This document shows, in pieces, positions 46,901 through 58,900 of a DNA stretch of 64,000 bases (its first letter is position 1; each line of letters begins with the position of its first letter). A program made the position numbers and the translations under genes. The DNA lies in contig MEHQ01001475.1 in assembly GCA_008828725.1 (NCBI GenBank), forward strand, positions 13,112-77,111, given 5' to 3'. The DNA comes from Saccharina japonica (taxonomy: Eukaryota; Sar; Phaeophyceae; Laminariales; Laminariaceae). The notes under the pieces are model-generated. The model did not search any database, was not told where the DNA came from, and saw only the letters and a program-made list of their open reading frames with translations.

Positions 46901-49900
46901 GGCGGCCGCCAACAATACAAGCAGAGCAGTGAAGTAATAGGTTGGGCCCCGCTATTACTTAAGCCTCCCTTCAATCACCAGTTGTCCCTTAGGGGGACAG
47001 TCGTGCGGGGTGGGCAAAAACCGCTTGGTTCTGTAAAAATATCTTGAACGCACTGCAACTGATTAACGCTCGGTGTGCCGAACCAAGTTTCATTCTTGTC
47101 GATCAACGGAGGTATACATTGATGGGTCACGCTGGTGCTGCGGATACCCTGCCAACACCTGTAGGGGGTACGTGTATGTCACGCTCCGACTGTGGCACGC
47201 AAACACATAGCAGACCCAACATCGCCAAGTTCACGTTGGTGCGACAAAAAACACAGAAACAACATTTCCCAACAGTCCCAGGGCGTCGCTGGTGTTCGGT
47301 GTGAGTTTCGAGCGCAGGTTGTTGTGGAGGCGGTCTACCACACTCACACCGGCAGGTTCACAAACTCGCCCAGACTTGTACTTGATGAAGCATTGTGAAT
47401 CACACGCGTGGAGGAGTTTGTTTGTCACAGTGGGCATGGCCTCCACGGCCACACGTTCCTCGTAAGTTGTGTTGCTTCGATGCTCCGAACTCCATTGTGG
47501 TATTGCAACAAAGTTTGGTATTGCAACAACTAACTGGTAACATAATAAATGTTCGGTCGGCATCTCACTTCCGTCGTGGTGGGCGAACGATTATGAACGA
47601 AATATGTACAGAGCTCCCTAACGGTCCCAAGGCGAAGGCCACGAACACTCTAACACTCAAGGTATAGTAGGCCTCACCTTTACCCCCAGCAACACCGCCA
47701 GTTGGATGAGGCCATCAGTGTTACCCGGGTGGTCAGGGCCGTACACCTCCGTGTTGATTGCCAGCGAGCGCTCGTACAGCGGCGCGGCCTCGGCGAACTT
47801 GCCCTGGGCAACAAGGCGTAGTTGTATTATCTGTTGATAGACACCCTCGCCAGGCAAAAAAGCAAAGACAATTGCCAAAAACTCCGACCCCACAGAATTC
47901 CATGAAATATGTCTGCTCGAAGCTTCACGAACCCCGCCCAATTTAACAACAAGGTTATCATCGTATGTAGACGCTCGGAACCAAATACCTTGACTCCAAC
48001 GGAAAATTGCCGTTTAGACAGCGGCTCAGTTTGCGGGAACTGGCATTGTATGGCAAGGGATGGCCTAGGGTACCTATTACCGACCTGGATATAATAGACC
48101 ACACCTTGGACAGATCGTCGATTCCCATTGAATTACCATATTTTTTTAGGGCGGATATGTGGGGTTTAGCTCATGCTGCCTCGTGGGAGCAGTATACAAT
48201 CTATATGTTCTAGGAAAGGACTCCTGGTTTGGATCTGTACTGTGCCACACAGAGTCCGGTACAACGTCTCGAAATGGCAGGCTAGGATCTAGATTATCTA
48301 AATATTGATACGCCCGACGTGTGGAATACATGCAAACCTGTAACGCATGTCGACCCTACGCAATGCCGTCGGATACCTCCTTCGGCTCTAACCTGGCGGA
48401 TCAGCACCGTGGCCCAATTCAAGAGGCCCGTTGCTGTATCGGGGTGATAATGGCCCAGGATTCTCTCTTGACTCTCGAAAGCTCGAGCGTAGAGAGCGGC
48501 GGCCTCTTCGTACTCCTCCTGGGGTTAGGGGGGTGAGAGCAGCATCCAAACATAACGATCAATATAAAGCGGAGAAACACGTGTCAAATCAAGAAGCTCC
48601 TCTTCTTTAGCGATTACGCTGCAGCCAAGTTCTTCGGGCCCAGCACCTTCTATCAGTCAGATAGTTGTGGATCTGTACTCCGGGGTCGCCAGAGAGCGCT
48701 CGCACACAGGCCCGGCCATCGCATACTTGGCTTGATGCGCGAGAGGCGGTCGACGTGAACCGGACGAACCACGGACGCCAAGCGATGCATTCAAGGCGGA
48801 GGTAGAAAACGAGGAGCGCTGGCATAGAACACATCGGAAAACGCATGCCAGCCAACGAACACTTAGAACGTCAGGGCTCTCAACTAGCCTGCAAGGTGTT
48901 GAGACTAACAGCGAACGACCCCATTATTCTCGGAATTGCTATCTCCTGGCTTTGGAGCAACTCCCCCCGCTTGTCGAGAAAAGCGGCATGGCCACGGTCT
49001 CACAACTGCAGAAAGGACAAACCTAGGTATGCCGTCATATCTACGTTAACAAACCCCCGTCACTGGCCATATTGGGGGGTCACGAGTAATGGTCGACGCA
49101 TACCTGATTAAGGAACACGCCCGCCAGGTTGATAAGCGTTATGGCCACTTTGGCGTGGTCACTTCCCAGTGCTGCTTCCCAAATTACGATCGCACGCTGA
49201 AAGGAGAGTTTCGCTTCCTCGGGCTTACCCTGAACAAAAAGTGAGTTTGGTTGCGAGTAGTAGTATATTCGTCACTAACAGCCACCAACAGTACGGGCAA
49301 GGAGGGGTATAGCGAGTTCGGATGTCCTTGTGATTGCCTGAGATGTTTAAGCCAGTCTTCCCTACATTGATCATGTACTAACCTCTCAAGCTCAGTGGTA
49401 TTGTGGGTGGGACAAGACACATGGTGCTTCTTCCATTACCCTGAATCGTGCTGCAAGGAATCTGAGCCCCATTCTGGAGGCTTGTTTCGGATTTGGAGGT
49501 CAATGGGGAGGACGGAACGGTCGGACAGCTGCCACAGGCATCCGCTGCCACAGACACTACGTAGTGGGTGTGTGCGATCACCCCTCGTTTCCACGGACAT
49601 TCGATTAATCGAACTGTTGAAGAAAAAACAATGCTCTGTAAGCCGATCTAGCTCTATAAACCCATGGGACGCACATCCACAACAACAGGGCACTCTCTGA
49701 GACTCGTCGTGATTGAAGTGGCCGCTTGTCGTCGCATTGGTTTTATCCTGTTTCTGAGCACAGTGTCGCTTACGCCATATTCCCAATTTGCAGATATTCT
49801 ACTTGGTGCCCTCAATGCAAAGTCAGGCCGACGTTATGCCGTTGCGGATTTCACACACAAGATTGCATGATCCTCACAAGCTTTTCGGAAATGTTCTCCA

Positions 49901-52900
49901 AACTATCTACTTGACGATCGTCAGCCGGTATGTACCACCTTACCGCATTCGTACAAACTCCCTGGTTTCTAACTCCCTTTATGGTGTTCTTGGGAATGCT
50001 TTGCTCATCGCAAGAAAAAGAAAAACAATCAAACCGTGCCCCCAAAGCTAGCCTAAAAAAAGGCCTGCATATGTACGAGGGGAACATGTGTCACCATCGA
50101 TAGCAACAACGCGGCCCGGTTGCCGAGGTCGGCGGCAACTACTGGGTGGTCAGGGCCATACACCTTCGTATCGATCGCCAGCGCGTATCGATCGCCAGCG
50201 ATCGCTCGTACAGTAGTTCGGCCTCAGCGTTCTTGCCCTGGGTACAGAATGTAGTGGGTGAGAGCGGAAAGATCCCCGACGGCTCCATTATTCCAAAATT
50301 GTTGACTGCAACGTCCATGCACCTGCACATCCCGGGGAAAATCACCTGCCTTTTCCGAAGCCCCGCCCGGTTGTCGAACTTCACGTGAAAGGAGGTCACA
50401 TAGGCGTTCCGGATCAAGCACCTTCTCGTCTATCGACTACGACGACGGAACGTGTCACGAGCGGGCCAGCCTCAATCAACTCGCCTCTTGTAACAATCAG
50501 ACACGTCAAGTAAATGAGGTGCCTGCAAGAGGGCTTCACTGCAGTGGGCTGACACCTGCTATCCGCTCCGTCCATGCCCGTAGGGGCCAATCATGTATTG
50601 AACTATCCCGAATATTCCCTTCGAAATCTCACCTGCGCCATGAAACATGTTGCCTGGCCGTTTATAACCGTTGCTAGCCTGGGGTGATGAGGGCCTAGTG
50701 TCTTCTCCACTATCTCAATGGCTCGAAGAAACAGAGGGTCCGCTTCCACATATTTTCCCTGATGTGTATCATTCGAAACGAGGTAATGGTCCGAGCACAG
50801 CGTCTTCGGGGGTTGGAGAAAGGCCTGTTCGCGAGTTCCGTTATCGAGCACTGGATCACATCCGGATACTGCAGACACAACGTTTTGATCTTGTAGGACC
50901 AATCTCTTCTACAGCAGTGGGTGGGTATCTGTGACGACCACACCGTCCGCACCGAGTAGTAGGTTCGTGTATCGCAGTGGTTGACGACGGAGAACGACCG
51001 CCACGGGCGCATGTGAACCCAGCGACATGCCACCGACAATGCGTTTGACTCTCACCTGCTCGTTCAGAAGCATCGCTCGGCTGTATAGCCTTAGGGCCAA
51101 TGCCGGGTGGTCAGAGCCAAAGGAATTTTCCGTGATATCAATAGCCCGAAGCATAAGGGCGTCAGCATCTTCGTGCTTGCCCTGAAATCGCGACAGCATC
51201 AACGTATCCGAGGTAAGGATTCAGGTTGCAGCGGACGAACATATGATGAACAGCACTCTCCTAATCGGTTGAGGTACAACCGAGTCCTACTCCGGGCCTA
51301 CCTTCTTGTGGTGTACGCTCAGGCACCACGGGTGGTCTGAGTCATAACTCCAAAAACACTGACGGTGTGTCGGGCAGTGCGCTGGTGCAAGTGGCACAAC
51401 CCCCATCGCAACGGTTCATCCACACATACATGTGGATCCTACAAACGTTTCCCATGAAACCTGTCACACTTGATGACCCAGGTTTGTCAGGGAAGGTAGA
51501 TCCCTGATCTGTATTGTCTGTATGATCTAGCTCACGTTGCCAGGTGGGAGCCAGATATTCTGCGTGGTCTACGACGTTCTTCCTGGGATGGGTTTGAACT
51601 ACCGGTGAACAGATCCTGCGCGGCACCTCAACACGGTAGTTTAGGATCTAGACTCTATATCTGCAGAGACCCATCTGTAGATGATCTATCTGTAGATTTT
51701 CTATCTGTCCGAGGTGTGAAACGTTTTGCCTGCACCTGCTTCATCAACATCGACCCCCGATTGTTGAGCGTTTCAGCGAGAGTTTGGTGATCAGGGCCCA
51801 GCGTCTTCTCCATAATCTCGATTGACCTGAGATATAGGGGGTCAGCGACCTCGTACTTTCCCTGAGAAAGAAGAAACGTGAGCATAGTGCACGATTTAGC
51901 TTACACCACCCCCAATTCATAGAGAATGAGCCACATCTGAAATACTCAGAGGCTCATGTCACAGTACGTAGGGGTTGCGGTTTTATGTCTCAAATCACTT
52001 TCTGACCGCTTGAGCGCCATGAGTTCACAACTAAAGCATGAAACTGTTATACTATAGGGTATGCTTGGTAGTTGCTTTAGGACTACTGTGGCTATTAGAA
52101 GTGTTGGTCGGAATTACTCTAGACCTAGCACCTTATCAGATACCAGGTATCTTCTAAAAGCCGACCGTCGCCTGCGAAGCGGCCCAGTGTACTGCAACTT
52201 GTCCTGTGTAAAGGTTAGCGAGTTGAGTTAAGGGGGGTAGTCACCAAGTATTGAACGCCTAGACAACAGGCACATTTGGAATCCACGAACTTTCCAATGT
52301 TCATACCTGTCCCTCCCATAAATTCCCCAAGTTGCTGAGGGTTGCAGCGACTCGAATGTGGTCAGGACCGTAAACCTTTGTGTCGATCGCCAGCGCACGC
52401 CGGAACAGAGGCTCGGCCTCAGAGAACTTGCCCTGAGCAGCAAGGAGTTGTAGGTATGATGTGTGACAGCTCCAACCGTTTACCATACAAACAAGGCATA
52501 CGATAGAGGCAGGACAACCTTTCGCAGTTTCTCTGCGCTAATCTCGGCGATGATAGGCCCCTCGCAGCCCCCTTTTCTTGCGCAACAGAAGTAGAACACT
52601 TTCGGGCGAGAACAGAGCTGATGTGCTACGGTAGAACAGGCGACGCGTCCTTATAAGGGGGTAGCACGTTTTTTTGCCTCACGAGGCGAATATTTCTTAA
52701 CCGAGGAACTACCCTATAAGCCGTGCCTTGTTGCAACAGTTTTCGATAGAGACCTCGTACGCCATGGGATTTTTCCTCGGGACAAGCGTACGCTTTTTAT
52801 TCAAGCCGGTTCTGGGCGAAACATAGCGCTCATCAAGCGAGGGGTCCGAGAACATTGAAGGTTATGAAGAAATCGAAAGTCTCGGGGGGATTTCTTGTGC

Positions 52901-55900
52901 CAACGTATGGCTGCTTCCCACTTCAGTCTTCCTATGACAAGTAACTGCATGTCTTCGAACGTTGAGGTGCAGGGTAGTCAACATATTATCGAACACTATA
53001 ACATAGATTTACGACAACCCCACTCAGTAGCTGAGAATTTTACAACAAATTCAACATACGTAATTTCGCCTCTGCCCCATACGTTCAATAAGTCATTTTT
53101 ATCGAAACCATTTCGGGGGTGGGGGGGCGGGGCTCCTGTATCTCACCTGTGCGTTCAACATATTTGCCTGGTTGTTCAACGCTGTGGCCAAGAGGGGATG
53201 GTCACTCCCCAGCCCCGCTTCCACAACCACGACTGAACGCTCAAAGAGTTGCTCGGATTCTTCGGGCTTATCCTGAAGGGGAGGTAGACTTAGTTTGTCA
53301 ATATCAGTGTATTCTTCAGTGGTGGAAACAACATTCAAGTGTTTGCGTTTGCCCTGTCATTGACACTTCTAGGGCGTTTTCCTATCGAGTTACCGGCGTT
53401 TCAGACCAAGTAGTTGTGGTGTTGAACAAGGGACCCACAGCCCGTCCCCAAATTCGAGAATCAAGCATGCGCCGAGAGAAACCAGAGTCGTGATACGGCC
53501 GTGGAGGCTCAAACCATGGTTGAAGTTTCCGAAAGGAGGAGCTGTATTCCTCCCCCAACAGTATACTCCATTGTACTGGAAACGCGACGAACTATCGCAT
53601 TGACCACGGGCTAGGCCCACCGTAAACATTACATGCAAATGAGACTGCAGAGGCATCGGGCGAGGTCCATCTGGTTGAGGAGCCCTGCCCGTCCCATATG
53701 TGTGGTCTAAAAGTACCCGCTCTAACGTAGCATGCCAGATGAGTGCTCCGATGAAATATACTTATTTCCGGGGCTGCGAGTTGGCTGGACGCCCCGGCTA
53801 GCTACCAGTTGGCCGTCTGGCGAACACCAGCCAGATAACATACTTAGTCGGCTTCATAGTATATTCAAAACATGATATGCAAGAAACGCCAGCGATCTTC
53901 AGCACCGTTGTCGGCACCAGCACCGTCAATGGTGATGGGTTTTCGATGCGCCATGAGTTGCAGTAGACCTCTTAGTTACCTTCCCCTCTCTGCGTGAGTG
54001 GTCTCACGGAGAGATGCGCACCCCGTAGCAAATAAGTCTTCCGTAAACAAGGACTCCCAAACAGTCGGATGGTTGCCACCGTTGCAAAAGACTGTAATTC
54101 CTAGCTAACAGTATTACCTAGATGGCGGGTTTGAGTCACCCAACTCACAGCTATATTAGTTTCGGTGTTGGCGATCGATGAGGGAGGTGGGCCGACTGTG
54201 CAGCTGTCACAAGCATCTATTGCCACCGCCGCGGAGGAACATGAACTTTGAACCCGACCAGGCTGCGCAGCGCATAGTACACCCAATATATCCACGTCGA
54301 AGTTTTGCCTCTTGTTTTTGTTTTCGTTCCAGGTCGGTGCGCAGAAGTGTTTAGTTACACCCCGCTACCTACTCGGCAACCCGTTACGATAAACTCTGTC
54401 TTCCTTTACCCCCCCCCCGTGCCTTCCTTGATGTGTAACGCGAAAAAAGTTTACCATCCCCACTACCCGTCGACTTGCATCGGTATATGCTAACTTGGGC
54501 TCTCGCGCTTTCGGCACCAGACCGAAGAGATGCTTACACCGGAGTGCGAAGACCGCAACATTCACATAGTCATGACAGTCTATCGGTTAAATCTCCGTTG
54601 AACAGCCCAAACCAGTTCGGGGGGTTATAGTCCCACGAGGTACACAGCAAAGCTAGAGTGCGATCATCCAGTTAGGGTTCGCATTACATCGAAAGTTTCG
54701 TGAAACTATTCAACATTTCAGCTGGGCAACATGCAGACCAATTCAAAATGATTCGTGAAAAGGACGCCAGTCAGCACTCAAATACAGGGAACATTATAGT
54801 TACCAGTGTATCGTACAAGTCCGCCAAGCGGAGTAGGTCACTGGCGATGCCTGGGTGGTCAGGACCGTAGACCGTTTCAATGATCGCCACCACGCGTTTA
54901 CACAGTCGCTCTGCCTCGGCGAATTTTCCCTGAGAAACGAGAGGAAGATGGTGTGGGCGGCAAAATCTCTAAACATTCAACTAATCACGTCTATAATAAG
55001 CCGCCAACTACAGTACGTATACCATCACATCTCCACGACAACCATGTATGGCTCTACACCAATTCGGCATGATTCGTGATCCACGGAGTACGTATTGGTG
55101 CATACTCGTAGGTATCGTAATCTGCTCTGGGATGGCCAACCTTTATTCGTAGAGCAGCCCATTCTCGGCCGATTCGCCCTGTTCTACAAGCAGTTGAGTT
55201 GTGACAGCAGTGTCCAACACTACGTAAAATCGTTTCCAAAACGTGATGGATGTGCACACCACAAACGTTGGCCACAGTTTTCTCCGACTCCCACCTGACT
55301 CTTCAAGACGCCCACTAGATCACGAAGCGTCTCGACCAGGTCGGGGTGATCAGGGCCCAGAATATTTTCCCAAATCCCGACGGCTCGAAGGAACAGTGGG
55401 TCCGCCTCAGCAAACTTGCCCTACAATGGTGGAAACGCGATCGGGATTCAAGAGTAACCGCCTAGGAAGATGAAAATCAGTGCCCGGTCAACATCGCCCT
55501 CTTGTTCGGTGACTGAGCTACATATTTTAGCATACCGTGTATAGATCACCTCTGGGCGCGTGTGTTAGTTTCAGGAGTTTCGTCCGTGTAACGGGAAACG
55601 GGTCGGTCTAGATACTGAGGTCCCTTCAACAGTTGAAGTAAACCACCCACACGTGTGGGGCGCACTGACATTCTGTGAGCGCTTTCCGTTCTCACCTGGC
55701 TCTGCAACAACCTGGCTCGGTTTTTGAGCGACACAGCCACGCTTGGATCGTCGAGACCCAGCGCTGTCTCCCCAATCTCAATGGCTCTAACAAGAAGAGG
55801 GTCAGCATCTGCGTACTTGCCCTGGAAAGGTTGGAACACGAGAAGACTCCCATGTCATTTCGTCACGGCAAAGTGATCGACAATTGATTGACGGCCCTCT

Positions 55901-58900
55901 GTGGATGATTATTGGGCGACACGCGAGTGATCCGTGCCCAGATCCTTCTCTCGCTAACCAACGACTGGGAAAGCGACTCCGCATTGGCAAATGTCCGCTG
56001 TGTTATGGGTAAACACTTTTTTACCAGGTATAGAAGTGGTCGACTAAGAGATAAAGTATCTTCTCAAAACGTGTACGAGTAAACCCTATAAAAAGTACGC
56101 AGGAACATCTCCTTGAACTCTCACCTGACTCATCAATACTCCGGCCCAGTTATTAAGGGCTAGAGCAACTTCCGGGTGATCCGCACCGTTCAGCTTTATA
56201 TAGATCGCCAGCGAACGATCGTACAGTGGTTCGGCCTCTGCGTACTTGTCCTGGTAAACAAGCGACGATGGGGGACAGAGCTCATAACTACGGACGCCAA
56301 GCAAGTGCAAAACGGGCCTGTGGAGGGCAGGGTACGTTAACATTGTGGATTCCGGAACGCACATGCGAGCGGACGACTACCGTGAACCATCGTCCACTCT
56401 GAGCGCCTTCATGCGATCAAGGTGAACAGTAACGCATCGCCACGGCATCCTCGCAAACTCTCACGGGGCCCTCAACAACCTCGCGCGGTTGTTGAGCAAC
56501 ATGTTATGGAAGAAGATCTCACAGCTCGGGTACACACCGCGCTACAAAACGAGCAAGGCTCTCGCTTCGGCCTTCAAGAAGTCGGCCACACCAAACAGTT
56601 TCAGGGGGATAATGTGGTGCCCCTAACCTGTGCCACCAAGACGCCCGCCCGGCTGTCAAGTGCTATTGCCACCATAGGATGGTCGCTCCCCATCGCCGCT
56701 TCCCAAATCCCGATCGCGCGATCGAAGAAAGCGACCGCTTGCTCGTACTTATCCTGTACGGGAGGCAGGGCATATTTGTGAGTACAAGTGCTTTCATCCG
56801 CTGCTGGAGCCAACAAGACAAGTACTCGTGATAATACAACGATTTCGTTCGTTCTTCGATAATGCATTGGTTTGAGATTGTAATGCCTCAAAGCCAGGAC
56901 CCCCCTCGAGTAAAACGCCTTCATGTTTTACTGTCCGACCACTGCACATAGCTGCAAGCGATCGGTGCGCCGTTTTTTTAGGCTCGCTCTGGTAGATATT
57001 TCGCGCGACCATCGTACCCGCCAATCGCTTCTGCACCGAGTTCGTTGTCACTTGTACCGCAAGGGTCGCACGCAGGGTTGTTGCAATCTGTGCGACTTCG
57101 GGCCACGTGTTCGTTGACGGTTTCATTCCTAGCCGTCGGCATCGCACAGATGATCGAGCATTCCTCGTATCCCCTGTTGCGATACCTCTGGTACGCAGCA
57201 CTCCAGAAGAACCTTTCAACGCTTGTCAACAAATCGATAGCGTCATTTGAATCTACTTTCTGGTAGAAATGTTCAAAGCGTTGTACGGTAAACCATTCGA
57301 CACGGTTACAAACACATGCCCAAGATGGTACCAACAAAGGGCGCCGAAAGCGTCACGATTATTTCTCCAGGAAATGTTGATCTTACCAACGCTTTCAACA
57401 CTGCCGCCCGACTGCTGAGGGCTATGGCGACCTCTGAGTGTGTCGGCCCGTAGACCTTTTCGAAGATCAAGAGCGATTGGTCGTACAGTGGCTCGGCCTC
57501 AGCGTACTTTCCCTGAGAAACGAGAGGAAGTTGGTGTGTTAGCAACTACGACCCTGGGCGGTCGACAAGGGCCAACAGAGACTGAACATTTATCAAAATC
57601 CGACCACACAAAAGGGACCCGGCAAAATGCCCATGTGCTGTCGACAACCCCGCTCTCTTGTCGAGCAATAGCACATCAAAGATCTTCCAAACAATGCTAT
57701 GGGCGCTGAACAAGACTCAAGCCTCCACTTTCAACAAGCTAGCGTACACAATAGGGTAGTATGATGCACGGGCGTGGTCACAAGGCATGGAAGCATGTAG
57801 CGGGTTGGATGCCAAACGCTTGCTTCCGACCGAACCATCGATGCAATGCGCTGGTTACGACAAGCCATGGCAGTTCCCCACGAACACGTCAACACGGCGT
57901 TTCAAATCACCACACATTTATGGCATCTCACCTGCAGTGCTCTAAACGACGGCCGGCGATATCAAGCCATTACTTGTCGAGTACATGCCGTGTAAAAGTG
58001 TACCTTTGTAAATCTACGTGAGTTGGAAGCATTACATATTCGAGGTTCGCATAAAGCGACACGCGACGTTCTCCCTCTGCACTACCATGCCTCAAATAAC
58101 CCCCACCGAAAATATTTCATTCCCCCAGCGCAGGAATCTGCACCACAACGTATGCAGCACACAACCACGAAGGGTGCTACGATAGGGGGGGTATCCCAAT
58201 TTTTACACCCACGTTTACGCCACTCGGGCGAGTGGCTTTGTAACTCAGTCAAAACTAGAAATGAAATTGACCTGTTGCCGCAGAGTAACAAACAAGTTCA
58301 TGGCGGTGCGTTTCAAGAAAAAACAAAATGCCAAAAAGATTTACGTTGCAACCAAATATGTAGTCAACTCGGCCGAGAGGCATACACGCGTGGGGTTCTT
58401 AACGATATTCAATACAAAACTTGATAATAACATATTCCGTGTGGCGTTATTTCCACATGCTAGATGTCTTGCCCTCTCTCTGAGGCATCCGGCCAGTTCC
58501 TTGAGCTTACTCACCTGCATGTAGAACAGTTTTCCCACAACGGCGTGGAGATTTGCTGCTTCGGCCGACAGTTCTCCCGCCAACACTCGTAAGCTGGCCC
58601 CGTATTCGTCGACCTGCAGCCGAGTACTGCTGGACAGCGCCTCCACCGACCGCCAAAGCGCCATCAGGGAGTAGTAGCTTTCGATGTGGTCACCTTCTAT
58701 AGCGTAGCCCCAGACAGTATCAAGCCTGCCCAGGTACTGCGCTTGGCACAAGACGGCCTTCTCGAGCGGAGCCTGCTCAATGCGATATCTTGCGAAGTCC
58801 AGCAGCAGATCGTGCACACGGTATCCATTGCCCCCAACCGCCTGCAAGAGAGACCTGTCAACAAGGCCTCGTGCTACATCGCGGGTATTCTCGACGTCCT

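Noticed and set aside
27359-57512. V(D)J-like recombination signals (CACAGTG heptamer plus nonamer) next to cassettes
   Set aside because: I looked along the cassette borders and saw no conserved heptamer/nonamer pair with constant spacing. Intron similarity is explained by duplication. A systematic motif search of aligned flanks would be needed to exclude other signals.
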